Positions 1 to 6,759 are shown, counted from the first letter of the stretch. The stretch: 7,874 nucleotides of DNA from Streptosporangiaceae bacterium (GCA_030050125.1 JASIJN010000096.1:1-7874); one strand, 5' to 3'. The notes: generated by a model from the letters alone, not told the origin. A program made the numbers and translations.

Positions 1-554
1 TCCCGCCAGGCATACCCCGGATCGGGCGGTGCCGCGCGGCCAGCGTCGCCGGCGGTGGCCCGGCGGGGCGAGTCGGGGCGTACCGTCCCGCGAACTTGAT
101 CGTCGGGCGCGGCCCGGCGGCCAGCGTCGGCTGGCTCGGGCTGGTCATGGCCGCGACGGGAACGGGGCCGTTCGGAACGCCCAGGCCGACGGCGGGCGGG
201 CGGATCGTCGGGCTTGGGCGAGGACCGCCCGCCCGTCAGGTACGAGATCCACTCGTAGTCGGCGTCGTCCCCGGAACCGCCGGCCCCCTGGCCCCACTCC
301 TGCCGGAAGTCGTCTGTGGACTGGCGTCCCGGCGCGGGCGGAGCCCACTGCTCCGCGACCGCCTGCGCGGTCCGCCCGGCGGGCCGGTCCGGCGCCGAGG
401 CCGACCACCCTCCCGCATCGGGCTCCTGCCAGCCGCCGTCCTGCCAGCCCTGGTCCTGCCAGGAATCGACGCCGCTATCCGGCGACCAGCCCGCGTCGGA
501 CGTGGCATAGGCCGACCGCTCGTCCTGCTGTGCCTGCGGCCATCGGCTGCTCAT
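1..554 (-). CDS. N-terminal part of an unrecognised, low-complexity protein (cut by window edge)
   Basis: The minus strand is open from an ATG at 554-552 to the left edge, 184 full codons with no stop, so only the N-terminus is present. I do not recognise the protein. The visible part has no membrane segment or signal peptide. It is rich in Trp, Gln, Asp, Gly and Pro at first and in Arg and Pro later, as expected for a disordered leader ahead of a domain outside the window. Residues 32-46 are three WQ(D/E) repeats of five residues. A short aromatic motif, DYEWISYL (99-106), interrupts the disorder and could be a docking motif. An AGGGG sits 11 nt before the ATG, a weak but usable ribosome site. 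The plus-strand frames here give Arg/Pro-rich shadow proteins without repeats or a good ribosome site, so the minus frame is preferred. Many actinobacterial membrane-anchored cell-envelope or signalling proteins begin this way, but nothing visible decides between them. Confidence 0.72.
   Translation of the reverse strand, partial: MSSRWPQAQQDERSAYATSDAGWSPDSGVDSWQDQGWQDGGWQEPDAGGWSASAPDRPAGRTAQAVAEQWAPPAPGRQSTDDFRQEWGQGAGGSGDDADYEWISYLTGGRSSPKPDDPPARRRPGRSERPRSRRGHDQPEPADAGRRAAPDDQVRGTVRPDSPRRATAGDAGRAAPPDPGYAWR
424..462. repeat. 15-bp tandem repeat encoding WQD/WQE units
   Basis: The 9-mer TCCTGCCAG occurs at 424-432, 439-447 and 454-462, an exact 15-bp period (five codons). On the minus strand it encodes the repeated Trp-Gln-(Asp/Glu) units of the gene in 1-554. 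The copies differ between the 9-mers, so this is an in-frame coding repeat and not a mobile or structural element. Confidence 0.8.
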
Positions 555-755
555 GAACTGAGTTACCCCTGACACTGACGCGGCTGTGTTCGGCCTAGCG
601 AGATCACTACATCATGCGGCAAGATCCGCACCGTTCGCCACATCATTGGCCGTGTTCGCAGGTCGTGGCGTCGTCGGTGGACCAGCGCCGACGGCTCTTG
701 CGGCACCCGACCATGACGACGGATGATCCGGGTAGCAGGCACTACGGAGGCTGCC
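555..755. promoter_or_regulatory. divergent intergenic region with two small dyads
   Basis: This 201-bp gap separates two divergently read genes and must hold the promoter of each. I cannot point to a convincing -35/-10 pair for either. Visible structure is a 5-bp dyad TGCGG-N6-CCGCA (615-630) and a 4-bp dyad GCCA-N6-TGGC (637-650), centres 21 bp apart, plus a direct repeat ACATCAT at 609-615 and 640-646. These could be operator half-sites, but they are short enough to arise by chance. Confidence 0.4.
746..750 (+). promoter_or_regulatory. ribosome binding site that decides a GTG start
   Basis: A perfect GGAGG lies 5 nt before the GTG at 756-758. The in-frame ATG further upstream at 723 has no comparable site, so the GTG is taken as the start of the membrane protein gene. 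Confidence 0.75.
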
Positions 756-1421
756 GTGGAGAACCGCTACGCCGCGCTGGTCCGGGGCCCTTCGGCGCTC
801 TTCCCACGGGGCTATCTCTGGCTGATCCCGGTCTGGTACGCGGCCCTGGTCGCCCTGATCGAATACAAGGGCAAGCCGCCGTCGTGGTACTTGCCGCTGG
901 CGGTCGGCGCCCTGTTGTTAGCGGCTCTCACGCTCACGGCGGTGCTCTCGACGATCAGGAACAACGCCTTCCTGGCCAACGAGGACGGCATCTGGCTGGG
1001 CCTGAGGGGCGGTGCGCGACGGCGGTTCGGGCCGCGGCGGCGCGGCCATCAGCACCTGCCGTGGGCGGAGATGCGCCAGCTCACGATCGCCTCCCGGCAC
1101 TACGGTGCCCGGCTGGAGGTGTTTCCCGCGGGCGGTGTGCCCTCCAATCTCGGCCGCGTCGGGTGGCGGATCGCCGCGGCGGGCGTCACCGTGCTCATCC
1201 CCGCGGCCTACCTGTTCCGGTCGCCGGGCCTGCTGCGCCCGCGCTCGGACCCGCTCCGGTACCGGATCCCGCTCTACGACGTCACCCCCGAGCAGCTGCG
1301 CATGGCGCTGGAGCCGCTCGCGCCGCCGACCGTGACCATCGTCATGGTGCCGCGGTGGCGTACCCGGGCCCTGCGGCGGCTGGGGCGGCTGCGCCGCTCG
1401 CGGCTGACCACGGCGGCCTGA
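756..1421 (+). CDS. two-helix membrane protein with probable PH-like domain
   Basis: A 221-residue protein of unknown function, probably in the cytoplasmic membrane. Two hydrophobic helices lie at about residues 20-37 and 44-67, split by a short polar turn with a KGKPP motif, a hairpin membrane anchor. The rest is soluble. Its beginning (RNNAFLANEDGIWLG, then a basic Arg-rich loop, then LPWAEMRQLTI) has the strand pattern I associate with bacterial PH-like domains, where a short strand follows the membrane anchor and a Trp-containing segment leads to a second sheet. The C-terminal PLYDVTPEQLRMALEPL resembles the closing helix of such a domain, and the tail is strongly basic. No enzyme motif is visible. 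The start is the GTG preceded by GGAGG; using ATG 723 would add 11 residues. Codon 55 (918-920) is TTA, the only in-frame TTA I found in the window. It is convergent with pepN. The PH-like assignment is from pattern only. Confidence 0.75.
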   Translation: MENRYAALVRGPSALFPRGYLWLIPVWYAALVALIEYKGKPPSWYLPLAVGALLLAALTLTAVLSTIRNNAFLANEDGIWLGLRGGARRRFGPRRRGHQHLPWAEMRQLTIASRHYGARLEVFPAGGVPSNLGRVGWRIAAAGVTVLIPAAYLFRSPGLLRPRSDPLRYRIPLYDVTPEQLRMALEPLAPPTVTIVMVPRWRTRALRRLGRLRRSRLTTAA

Positions 1422-1426
1422 CGCCG
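1411..1426. terminator. weak hairpin across the stop codon of the membrane protein gene
   Basis: CGGCG (1411-1415) pairs with CGCCG (1422-1426) around a 6-nt loop that includes the TGA stop. There is no T-run after it on either strand, so it is at best a weak intrinsic terminator in the convergent gap; Rho-dependent ending is equally possible. Confidence 0.2.
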
Positions 1427-1440
1427 CGCCGACGACCGGC

Positions 1441-1480
1441 CCGACCAGCCCCGACCAGACCAAGCCAGACCCGACCAGAC
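1441..1480. repeat. degenerate 10-bp tandem repeat between convergent genes
   Basis: Four adjacent decamers follow the pattern CCGACCAGMC: CCGACCAGCC (1441), CCGACCAGAC (1451), a diverged CAAGCCAGAC (1461) and CCGACCAGAC (1471). It fills half of the 80-bp gap between the membrane protein gene and pepN. The 10-bp period is close to one helical turn. Function is unknown; slippage-derived filler is the simplest explanation. Confidence 0.7.
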
Positions 1481-1501
1481 CCCGAGACCCCGCGCCGGCT
1501 G

Positions 1502-4054
1502 CTAGTCCGGCAGCGCCCGGGACCTGAGCGCGCGCTGCACCATGTCCCTGGCCTCGATGAGGAGGCGGGCCAGCCCCGGATCGGGGTTCTCCGCGGCCAG
1601 GAACGCGTCGACCTGCCGGACCAGCTCGGGCGACGCGGCGTGGTACGGGAACAACGCATGGCCGAGCAGGATCCGCAGGTGCTCGGCTCGCGACGACCAT
1701 ATGGTCGGCAGGACGGCCAGGTAACGCTCGGCGTAGGGGGCCAGCAGCTCCGCCTGGTCGGGCTGGGCGAACCCGCGGGAGACCTCGTCGACGCCCTGCG
1801 CGCCGAGATCCTGGCTGTCGGCCAGCAACGCCCACGCCGCGGCCTTGTGTGCGGCGTCGGGCATCGCGGCGCGGCTGGCGGCGGCGTGCCGCCGGCCCGC
1901 GATGGTCGGGTCGCGTTCCAGCTCGGCGTCGATCTCCGCGTCACCGGCACGGCCGGTCGCGGCGAGGCGGCGCAGCAGGGACCACCGCAGGTCGGTGTCG
2001 ACGGTCAGGCCGGGTATCCGGGCCGTGCCGTCCCGCATCCCGGCGAGCAGGTCGAGCTGGCCGGGGGTGATCGCGGTCCAGCCGAGGAGCTGGGCCCAGA
2101 CCACCTGGTAGTCGCTGCCCGGCTCGGCCGCGCGAAGCAGCCGCTCCGCCGCCGTGGCGAGCTGCCTCTTGCCCTCGGGCACCCAGGCCGGGTCGGCCAG
2201 TTGCACGAACATCCGCGCGGTCAGAATGTGCAGGGTCTGCAGCATCGACACCGAGGGCTCCTGGCCCATGCCGCCCGCCAGCATCCGGACGAACGCGGGC
2301 AGCGACAGCTCGGCCTCCTGCACCATGTCGATGGCCGCGCCCCAGCACACCGCGCGGGGCAGCGACTCGGCGAACGCGCCGATGGACTCGGTCACGGTGG
2401 CCAGGGACCGCGGGTCGAAGCGGACGATCGCGTAGCCGAGATCGTCGTCGTTGAGCAGGACCAGGTCGGGCTGGCGGGCGCCGACCAGCTCGGGCACCTC
2501 GGTGCGCGGGCCGGCCACGTCGACCTCGACCCGGCGGCCGCGGGCCAGCGCCCCGCCGGCCAGGTCGTAGAGGCCGATCGCGATGTGGTGCGGCCGCAGC
2601 GTGGGCTGCCGCTCGGGTGCCTCCTGCAGCACCGCGAACGAGCTGAACGCCCCGTCCGCGCCGACCTCGAACCGGGGGCGCAGCGTGTTCGGGCCCGCGG
2701 TCTCCAGCCAGGCCCTGGACCAGTCGGCGAGGTCCTTGCCTGAACTCGCGGTGACCGCACGCAGCAGGTCGGCGAGGGTCGCGTTGCCCCAGCCGTGGTC
2801 GGCCAGGTAGCTCTCGATGGCGGCGAAGAAGCTCGGCTGGCCCACGTAGGCCACCAGCTGCTTCAGCACCGACGCGCCCTTGGCGTAGCTGATCCCGTCG
2901 AAGTTCGCGATCGCCTCGGTCAGCGTGGCCACGTCGGCGGCGATCGGGTGCGTGGACGGCAGCTTGTCCTGCAGGTAGCCAAACGACTTGCGGTTGTTGC
3001 AGAACGTCGTCCAGGCCTCGGTGAACCGGGTCGCCTCGGCCGTGGCCAGGAACGCGCAGTACTCGGCGAAGGACTCGTTCAGCCACAGGTCGCCCCACCA
3101 CCGCATGGTGACCAGGTCGCCGAACCACATGTGCGCCATCTCGTGCAGGATCAGCATCGCGCGCATCTCGTACATCGCGTCGGTGGCCTTCGACCGGAAA
3201 AGGAAATACTCCGAGACGACCACGCAGCCGACGTTCTCCATGGCCCCGCTCGGGAACTCCGGCACGATCACCTGGTCGTACTTCTCGAACGGGAAGCCAA
3301 TCTGGAACAGCCCGGCGAAGAAGTCGAGGCCCAGCCTGGTGGTCGCGAACATGTCGTCCGCCTCGAGGTGCCCGGCCAGCGAGGCGCGGCAGGCCAGCCC
3401 GAGCGGGATCACCTGGCCGTCCGGCATGGTGTGCGAGTCGGTCACCAGGTGGTAGTCGCCGGCCACCACGGCGGTCAGATAGGTGGAGATCCGCGGCGTA
3501 GCCGGGAAGTGCCAGACCGCGACGCCGTCGGCCGCCCCGTCGCCGCTCTGGGGATCGGGCGCCGGCTGGTTGGACAGCACGGTCCAGTGCGAGGGCGCGG
3601 TGACGTGGAAGGTGAACGGCGCCTTCAGGTCCGGCTGCTCGAAGTTCGCGTACACGGTGCGCGCGTAGGCCGGCTCGAGGTTGGTGTACAGGTACACCGT
3701 GCCGTCCACCGAGTCGACCGTGCGGTGCATCCCGGTCCCGGTGTGGGTGTAACCGCAGTCGGCGACGACCCGCAGCTCGTTGTCCCCGGCCAGGCCGGGC
3801 AGCGCGATCCGCCCGCGCGCGTACGCCTCGGCCGGGTCGAGCTTCACCCCGTTCAGCACGATCTCGTGCACCTTCTCCGCGACCAGGTCGGCGTAGCTCG
3901 ACGCGCCCGGCTCGCGGCAGCGGAACCTGATCACCGAGGTGGAGCCGAACAAGTCGCCGCCCAGGGTCAGGTCGAGCGCCACGTCGTAGCTGTCGACTGC
4001 GAGCAGCCGTGCCCGTTCGCTCGTCTCACTGCGGGTGATCTCGGCAATCGGCAT
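1502..4054 (-). CDS. pepN: aminopeptidase N (M1 zinc metallopeptidase)
   Basis: An intact 850-residue M1-family aminopeptidase that removes N-terminal residues from peptides, expected in the cytoplasm since no signal peptide is present. The exopeptidase motif GAMEN is at 270-274. The zinc site is HEMAH (His304, Glu305, His308) with the third ligand Glu327 in LNES, and Tyr390 in GISYAKG is the expected transition-state tyrosine. The N-terminal beta-domain (about 1-200) precedes the catalytic domain (about 205-450); the helical ERAP1-like C-terminal domain follows from about residue 520, beginning near DLVLLNDDDLGYA. Length is normal for actinobacterial PepN. The start MPIAEITRSE fits the family, with AAGGA (minus strand, 4065-4061) 6 nt upstream; an in-frame ATG 11 codons earlier has no better site. 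It contains no TTA or CTA codons and a single TCA, which is why the opposite strand is open for long stretches. It is divergent from mscR and convergent with the membrane protein gene. Its role is peptide turnover and amino-acid recycling. Confidence 0.96.
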   Translation of the reverse strand: MPIAEITRSETSERARLLAVDSYDVALDLTLGGDLFGSTSVIRFRCREPGASSYADLVAEKVHEIVLNGVKLDPAEAYARGRIALPGLAGDNELRVVADCGYTHTGTGMHRTVDSVDGTVYLYTNLEPAYARTVYANFEQPDLKAPFTFHVTAPSHWTVLSNQPAPDPQSGDGAADGVAVWHFPATPRISTYLTAVVAGDYHLVTDSHTMPDGQVIPLGLACRASLAGHLEADDMFATTRLGLDFFAGLFQIGFPFEKYDQVIVPEFPSGAMENVGCVVVSEYFLFRSKATDAMYEMRAMLILHEMAHMWFGDLVTMRWWGDLWLNESFAEYCAFLATAEATRFTEAWTTFCNNRKSFGYLQDKLPSTHPIAADVATLTEAIANFDGISYAKGASVLKQLVAYVGQPSFFAAIESYLADHGWGNATLADLLRAVTASSGKDLADWSRAWLETAGPNTLRPRFEVGADGAFSSFAVLQEAPERQPTLRPHHIAIGLYDLAGGALARGRRVEVDVAGPRTEVPELVGARQPDLVLLNDDDLGYAIVRFDPRSLATVTESIGAFAESLPRAVCWGAAIDMVQEAELSLPAFVRMLAGGMGQEPSVSMLQTLHILTARMFVQLADPAWVPEGKRQLATAAERLLRAAEPGSDYQVVWAQLLGWTAITPGQLDLLAGMRDGTARIPGLTVDTDLRWSLLRRLAATGRAGDAEIDAELERDPTIAGRRHAAASRAAMPDAAHKAAAWALLADSQDLGAQGVDEVSRGFAQPDQAELLAPYAERYLAVLPTIWSSRAEHLRILLGHALFPYHAASPELVRQVDAFLAAENPDPGLARLLIEARDMVQRALRSRALPD

Positions 4055-4156
4055 CGGGCTTCCTTCTCGCAGAAGACGGACCGCCAAACAACCCAGGCTA
4101 CCGAGGGCGGCGCCATTGGTAGATCATGACATCAGCCGAGGAGAGGACACGGGCCG
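4055..4156. promoter_or_regulatory. divergent promoter region of pepN and mscR
   Basis: This 102-bp gap must hold the control signals of both genes. Toward pepN there is GAGAAGGAAG (minus, 4068-4059); toward mscR there is GAGGAGAGG (4138-4146), ending 10 nt before its ATG. A TAGCCT on the minus strand (4100-4095) matches the loose TAnnnT -10 pattern for pepN, but I see no matching -35 element. No extended dyad indicating a shared operator was found. Confidence 0.45.
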
Positions 4157-5242
4157 ATGGCACAGCAGGTATCGGGCGTCATCGCCCGCGGCAAGGGCGC
4201 GGATGTCGAGATCACCAGGGTCCTCGTGCCCGATCCCGGACCCGGGGAGGCCCTGGTCCGGGTGCAGGCCTGCGGGGTGTGCCACACCGACCTGCACTAC
4301 CGCGAGGGCGGGATCGGCGACGACTTCCCCTACCTGCTCGGGCACGAGGCGTCCGGCGTCGTGGAGGCGACCGGCCCGGAGGTCACCGGGGTGGCTCCCG
4401 GCGACTTCGTGATCCTGAACTGGCGCGCGGTGTGCGGGCAGTGCCGCGCCTGCACGCGGGGCCGCCCCTGGTACTGCTTCGCCACGCACAACGCCACGCA
4501 GAAGATGACCCTGGCCGACGGGACCACGCTCTCCCCCGCGCTCGGCATCGGGGCGTTCGCGGAGAAGACGCTGGTCGCGGCCGGGCAGTGCACCAAGGTC
4601 GACCCGCGGATCAAGCCCGAGGTGGCCGGCCTGCTCGGCTGCGGCGTGATGGCGGGCCTGGGCGCCGCCCTGAACACCGGCGGGGTCGGCCGGGGCGACT
4701 CGGTCGCGGTCATCGGGTGCGGCGGCGTCGGCGACGGCGCGGTGCTCGGCGCCAGCCTGGCCGGGGCCCGGAAGATCATCGCGGTGGACGTCGACGATCG
4801 CAAGCTGGACTGGGCGCGGCAGTTCGGCGCCACCGACGTGATCAACTCACGGGAGACCGACCCGGTCGAGGCGGTCCGCGAGCTGACCGACGGCAACGGC
4901 GCGGACGTGGTGATCGAGGCCATCGGCCGGCCGGAGACCTACCGGCAGGCGTTCTACGCCCGGGACCTGGCCGGCACGGTCGTCCTGGTCGGGGTCCCGA
5001 CCCCGGACATGCGGCTCGACCTGCCGCTGCTCGACGTGTTCGGCCGCGGCGGCGCGCTCAAGTCGTCCTGGTACGGCGACTGCCTGCCGTCGCGTGACTT
5101 CCCGATGCTGGTGGACCTGCATCTGCAGGGCCGGCTGCCGCTGGACAAGTTCGTCTCGGAGACCATCGCGCTCGGCGACGTCGAGGCCGCGTTCGCGAAG
5201 ATGCAGCGCGGGGAGGTACTGCGGTCCGTGGTCATGCTGTGA
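4157..5242 (+). CDS. mscR: S-(hydroxymethyl)mycothiol dehydrogenase (mycothiol-dependent formaldehyde dehydrogenase)
   Basis: A 361-residue zinc-dependent medium-chain dehydrogenase. The family oxidises S-hydroxymethyl-mycothiol, formed spontaneously from formaldehyde and mycothiol, with NAD+; the mycobacterial MscR also reduces S-nitrosomycothiol. It is cytoplasmic. Catalytic zinc ligands are Cys42 (GVCHTD), His63 with Glu64 (GHEASG) and Cys162 (LLGCGVMAG). The structural zinc lobe is Cys93, Cys96, Cys99 and Cys107. The Rossmann loop is GCGGVG (187-192), and Asp211 after the second strand favours NAD over NADP. The pattern [20 protein letters not shown] and the ending [10 protein letters not shown] fit the mycothiol-dependent branch, as opposed to glutathione-dependent AdhC. 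The start has GAGGAGAGG upstream. It heads a plus-strand run, with the AKR gene 10 bp downstream. In mycobacteria mscR is followed by a metallo-beta-lactamase-fold gene, which is absent here. Symbols used elsewhere include adhE2 and fadH. Confidence in family is very high, in the mycothiol substrate high. Confidence 0.92.
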   Translation: MAQQVSGVIARGKGADVEITRVLVPDPGPGEALVRVQACGVCHTDLHYREGGIGDDFPYLLGHEASGVVEATGPEVTGVAPGDFVILNWRAVCGQCRACTRGRPWYCFATHNATQKMTLADGTTLSPALGIGAFAEKTLVAAGQCTKVDPRIKPEVAGLLGCGVMAGLGAALNTGGVGRGDSVAVIGCGGVGDGAVLGASLAGARKIIAVDVDDRKLDWARQFGATDVINSRETDPVEAVRELTDGNGADVVIEAIGRPETYRQAFYARDLAGTVVLVGVPTPDMRLDLPLLDVFGRGGALKSSWYGDCLPSRDFPMLVDLHLQGRLPLDKFVSETIALGDVEAAFAKMQRGEVLRSVVML

Positions 5243-5252
5243 CAATGGGCCC

Positions 5253-6038
5253 ATGACAGATCCGCACGAGGTACCCACGGTCACGCTGCCGGGCGACGTG
5301 TCCATGCCCATGGTGGGGTTCGGCACCTGGCCGATGCGCGGCCGCCAGGCCTGCGAGGCGGTGCGGCGGGCGCTGCAGGCCGGTTACCGGCACGTGGACA
5401 CCGCCACGATGTACGCCAACGAGGACGAGGTGGGCCGCGCCGTGCGCGACAGCGGCGTGCCCCGGCCCGAGGTGTTCGTGACCACGAAGCTGCGCGCCAG
5501 CGACGCCGGGCGAACGCAGCAGGTCCTGGCCGCCTCGCTGCGCGCGCTCGGCACCGACTACATCGACCTGTGGCTGGTGCACTGGCCGCCGCGCGGCCGG
5601 GCCAGCGTGCTGGCCTGGCAGGACATGCTGGCGCTGCGCGACGAAGGGCTGGTCCGCGCGGTGGGGGTCAGCAACTACTCGCTCCCGCTGATCGACGACC
5701 TCATCCAGGCCACCGGCGAGGCCCCGGCCGTCAACCAGATCCACTGGAACCCGTGGCGCTTCAACCCCGGCCTGCTGCACGGGCTCGAGCAGCGGGGCGT
5801 GACCGTCGTGGGCTACAGCCCGCTCAAGGACACCAACCTCAACGACGAGGTGCTGACCGAGACCGCCTGGGCGCACGGCGTCACGCCCGCCCAGGTGGTG
5901 CTGCGCTGGCACCTGGAGCACGGGATCGCGGTCATACCCAAGTCCTCGGACCCGAAGCGGATCGTGTCGAACCTGAACCTGTTCGGCTTCTCGCTCGAGC
6001 CGCAGGAGATGGCCAGGATCGACGCGCTGGCGGCCTGA
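5253..6038 (+). CDS. aldo/keto reductase (NADPH-dependent carbonyl reductase)
   Basis: A 261-residue single-domain aldo/keto reductase of the 2,5-diketogluconate reductase-like group. It is expected to reduce aldehydes or ketones with NADPH in the cytoplasm; the natural substrate cannot be read from sequence. The catalytic tetrad is complete: Asp49 (HVDTA), Tyr54, Lys79 (TTKL) and His110 (LVHWPP). The cofactor motif IPKSSDPKRI (228-237) carries Lys230, Ser231 and Arg236 that bind the NADPH 2'-phosphate in this family. GVSNY (138-142) and NQIHWNP (161-167) are the usual strand ends of the barrel. Length is slightly under the usual 270-280, mostly from a short C-terminus. ATG 5253 is chosen because the family starts just before VTLPGDVSMPMVGFGTW; the open frame running 53 codons further upstream overlaps mscR and is not homologous. 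The ribosome site is poor (GGGCCC only), so with a 10-bp gap to mscR translational coupling is likely. A shared role in aldehyde clearance is inference from position. Confidence 0.92.
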   Translation: MTDPHEVPTVTLPGDVSMPMVGFGTWPMRGRQACEAVRRALQAGYRHVDTATMYANEDEVGRAVRDSGVPRPEVFVTTKLRASDAGRTQQVLAASLRALGTDYIDLWLVHWPPRGRASVLAWQDMLALRDEGLVRAVGVSNYSLPLIDDLIQATGEAPAVNQIHWNPWRFNPGLLHGLEQRGVTVVGYSPLKDTNLNDEVLTETAWAHGVTPAQVVLRWHLEHGIAVIPKSSDPKRIVSNLNLFGFSLEPQEMARIDALAA

Positions 6039-6039
6039 G

Positions 6040-6717
6040 GTGAGATACCGGGCCAGGCCGGGCTCGCCCCCGGACTGCTGCGGCTTCCTGCCGTCACAGG
6101 ACGGATTCGGGTTCCCGAACGCGTGGCCTTCGTCGCCAGCCGTTACGCTCCGCACCCCACTCGGCCGGGTCGCGATCGGCGACTCGGCCGCGGGGCTCTG
6201 CGGCGGCATGGTGTTCGCGGCGCTGGACTACTGGCACGCCCGGTCTCGCCCGCCCGGGCAGCGGCCCGACCCTGGCTCCCCGCTGCACCGCTACGTGGTC
6301 CGCCGGCTGGTCGCGTCCTGGCGGATCCCGGCGGGGGTGGGCCGGTACTACCGGTGGATGACCCTGCCCGACCGGGAGGTGGCGCGCCGGACGCTCGCCC
6401 GGCACTGGCCGCGGGTCCAGGCCAGCCTGGACGACGGGATCCCGGCCGCGCTCGGCCTGGTCACCGTGGCCTCGGCCAACCCGGCCCGGCTCCGGCACAA
6501 CCACCAGGCCCTCGCCTACGGCTACGAGCGCTCCGGCGGCGAGGTCATGCTGCGGGTCTACGACCCGAACTCGGGCCCGGCCGACGGCGTCGGCATCCGG
6601 TTCGCCGCCTCGCCGGCGGCCGCCGGCGAGGCGGCGTTCGCGCACAACCTGAACCTGGGCTGGCCGGTGCGCGGGTTCTTCCTGGTCCGCTACTCCCCCG
6701 CGGCGCCCCCGGCCTGA
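6040..6717 (+). CDS. papain-like / C39-like cysteine-peptidase-fold protein of unknown function
   Basis: A protein of up to 225 residues with no signal peptide or membrane segment. The layout fits a papain-like fold: Cys54 in GLCGGMVFAALDYWHA at the start of a helix, His155 in NHQALAYGYE, and Asp175/Asn177 in VYDPN, the order Cys-His-Asp/Asn found in C39-like peptidases. I recall uncharacterised actinobacterial and fungal proteins with the same GLCGGM...NHQ...YDPN pattern; whether they cleave peptides is not known to me. The upstream stretch FGFPNAW...RVAIGDSA also belongs to that pattern, so the start must be before about residue 24. GTG 6040, 1 nt after the AKR stop, is the natural coupled start but lacks a clear ribosome site; the exact start is uncertain. 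Its tight junction with the AKR suggests co-transcription. A perfect 34-bp palindrome lies near its 3' end, encoding the Ala-rich 189-199 segment. Possible roles include peptide or isopeptide cleavage or transfer; none is supported by sequence alone. Confidence 0.75.
   Translation: MRYRARPGSPPDCCGFLPSQDGFGFPNAWPSSPAVTLRTPLGRVAIGDSAAGLCGGMVFAALDYWHARSRPPGQRPDPGSPLHRYVVRRLVASWRIPAGVGRYYRWMTLPDREVARRTLARHWPRVQASLDDGIPAALGLVTVASANPARLRHNHQALAYGYERSGGEVMLRVYDPNSGPADGVGIRFAASPAAAGEAAFAHNLNLGWPVRGFFLVRYSPAAPPA
6603..6636. repeat. perfect 34-bp palindrome inside a coding region
   Basis: Arm CGCCGCCTCGCCGGCGG (6603-6619) is followed with no spacer by its exact reverse complement (6620-6636); I checked all 17 pairs, and 6602/6637 breaks the symmetry. 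The centre is GCGGCCGC. It lies in the 3' part of the cysteine-peptidase-like gene, 81 bp before the end of its stop codon and about 150 bp before the peroxiredoxin start. In RNA it would form an extremely stable hairpin (a few central bases unpaired); in DNA it could extrude as a cruciform or bind a dimeric protein. No T-run follows it, so it is not a classical terminator. Confidence 0.9.
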
Positions 6718-6753
6718 ACCCGCGGCTATCGCGCCCCGTGATCCAGGACGGCG

Positions 6754-6759
6754 TACAGT
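6754..6759 (+). promoter_or_regulatory. possible -10 element upstream of the peroxiredoxin gene
   Basis: TACAGT matches the loose TAnnnT actinobacterial -10 pattern and lies 30 nt before the peroxiredoxin start, in a 71-bp gap after the cysteine-peptidase-like gene. No good -35 is visible at the right distance, so this is a suggestion only. Confidence 0.25.

Noticed and set aside
321..321. Gly at pepN residue 321 (residue coordinate) where Asp is common in the WWxDLWLNES motif
   Set aside because: The position is not a zinc ligand or catalytic residue, and it varies in the family; the active site is complete, so this is not a sign of inactivation.
29..572. Two plus-strand frames over the left edge gene
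   Set aside because: They are Arg/Pro-rich shadow products with no ribosome site, and they overlap the minus-strand frame that has a coherent repeat and a plausible ribosome site.
614..4129. Very long plus-strand open frame (interrupted once, at 2741-2743) opposite pepN, giving apparent proteins of 709 and 444 residues
   Set aside because: It is in codon-on-codon register with pepN, so an antisense stop needs a TTA, CTA or TCA codon in pepN. High-GC codon use almost removes these; the one break is a single TCA (Ser). The translated product is Arg/Gly/Ala-rich with no family features.
5094..5252. 53-residue N-terminal extension of the aldo/keto reductase overlapping mscR
   Set aside because: It is a Cys/Arg/Ser-rich shadow of mscR; family homology begins just after ATG 5253.
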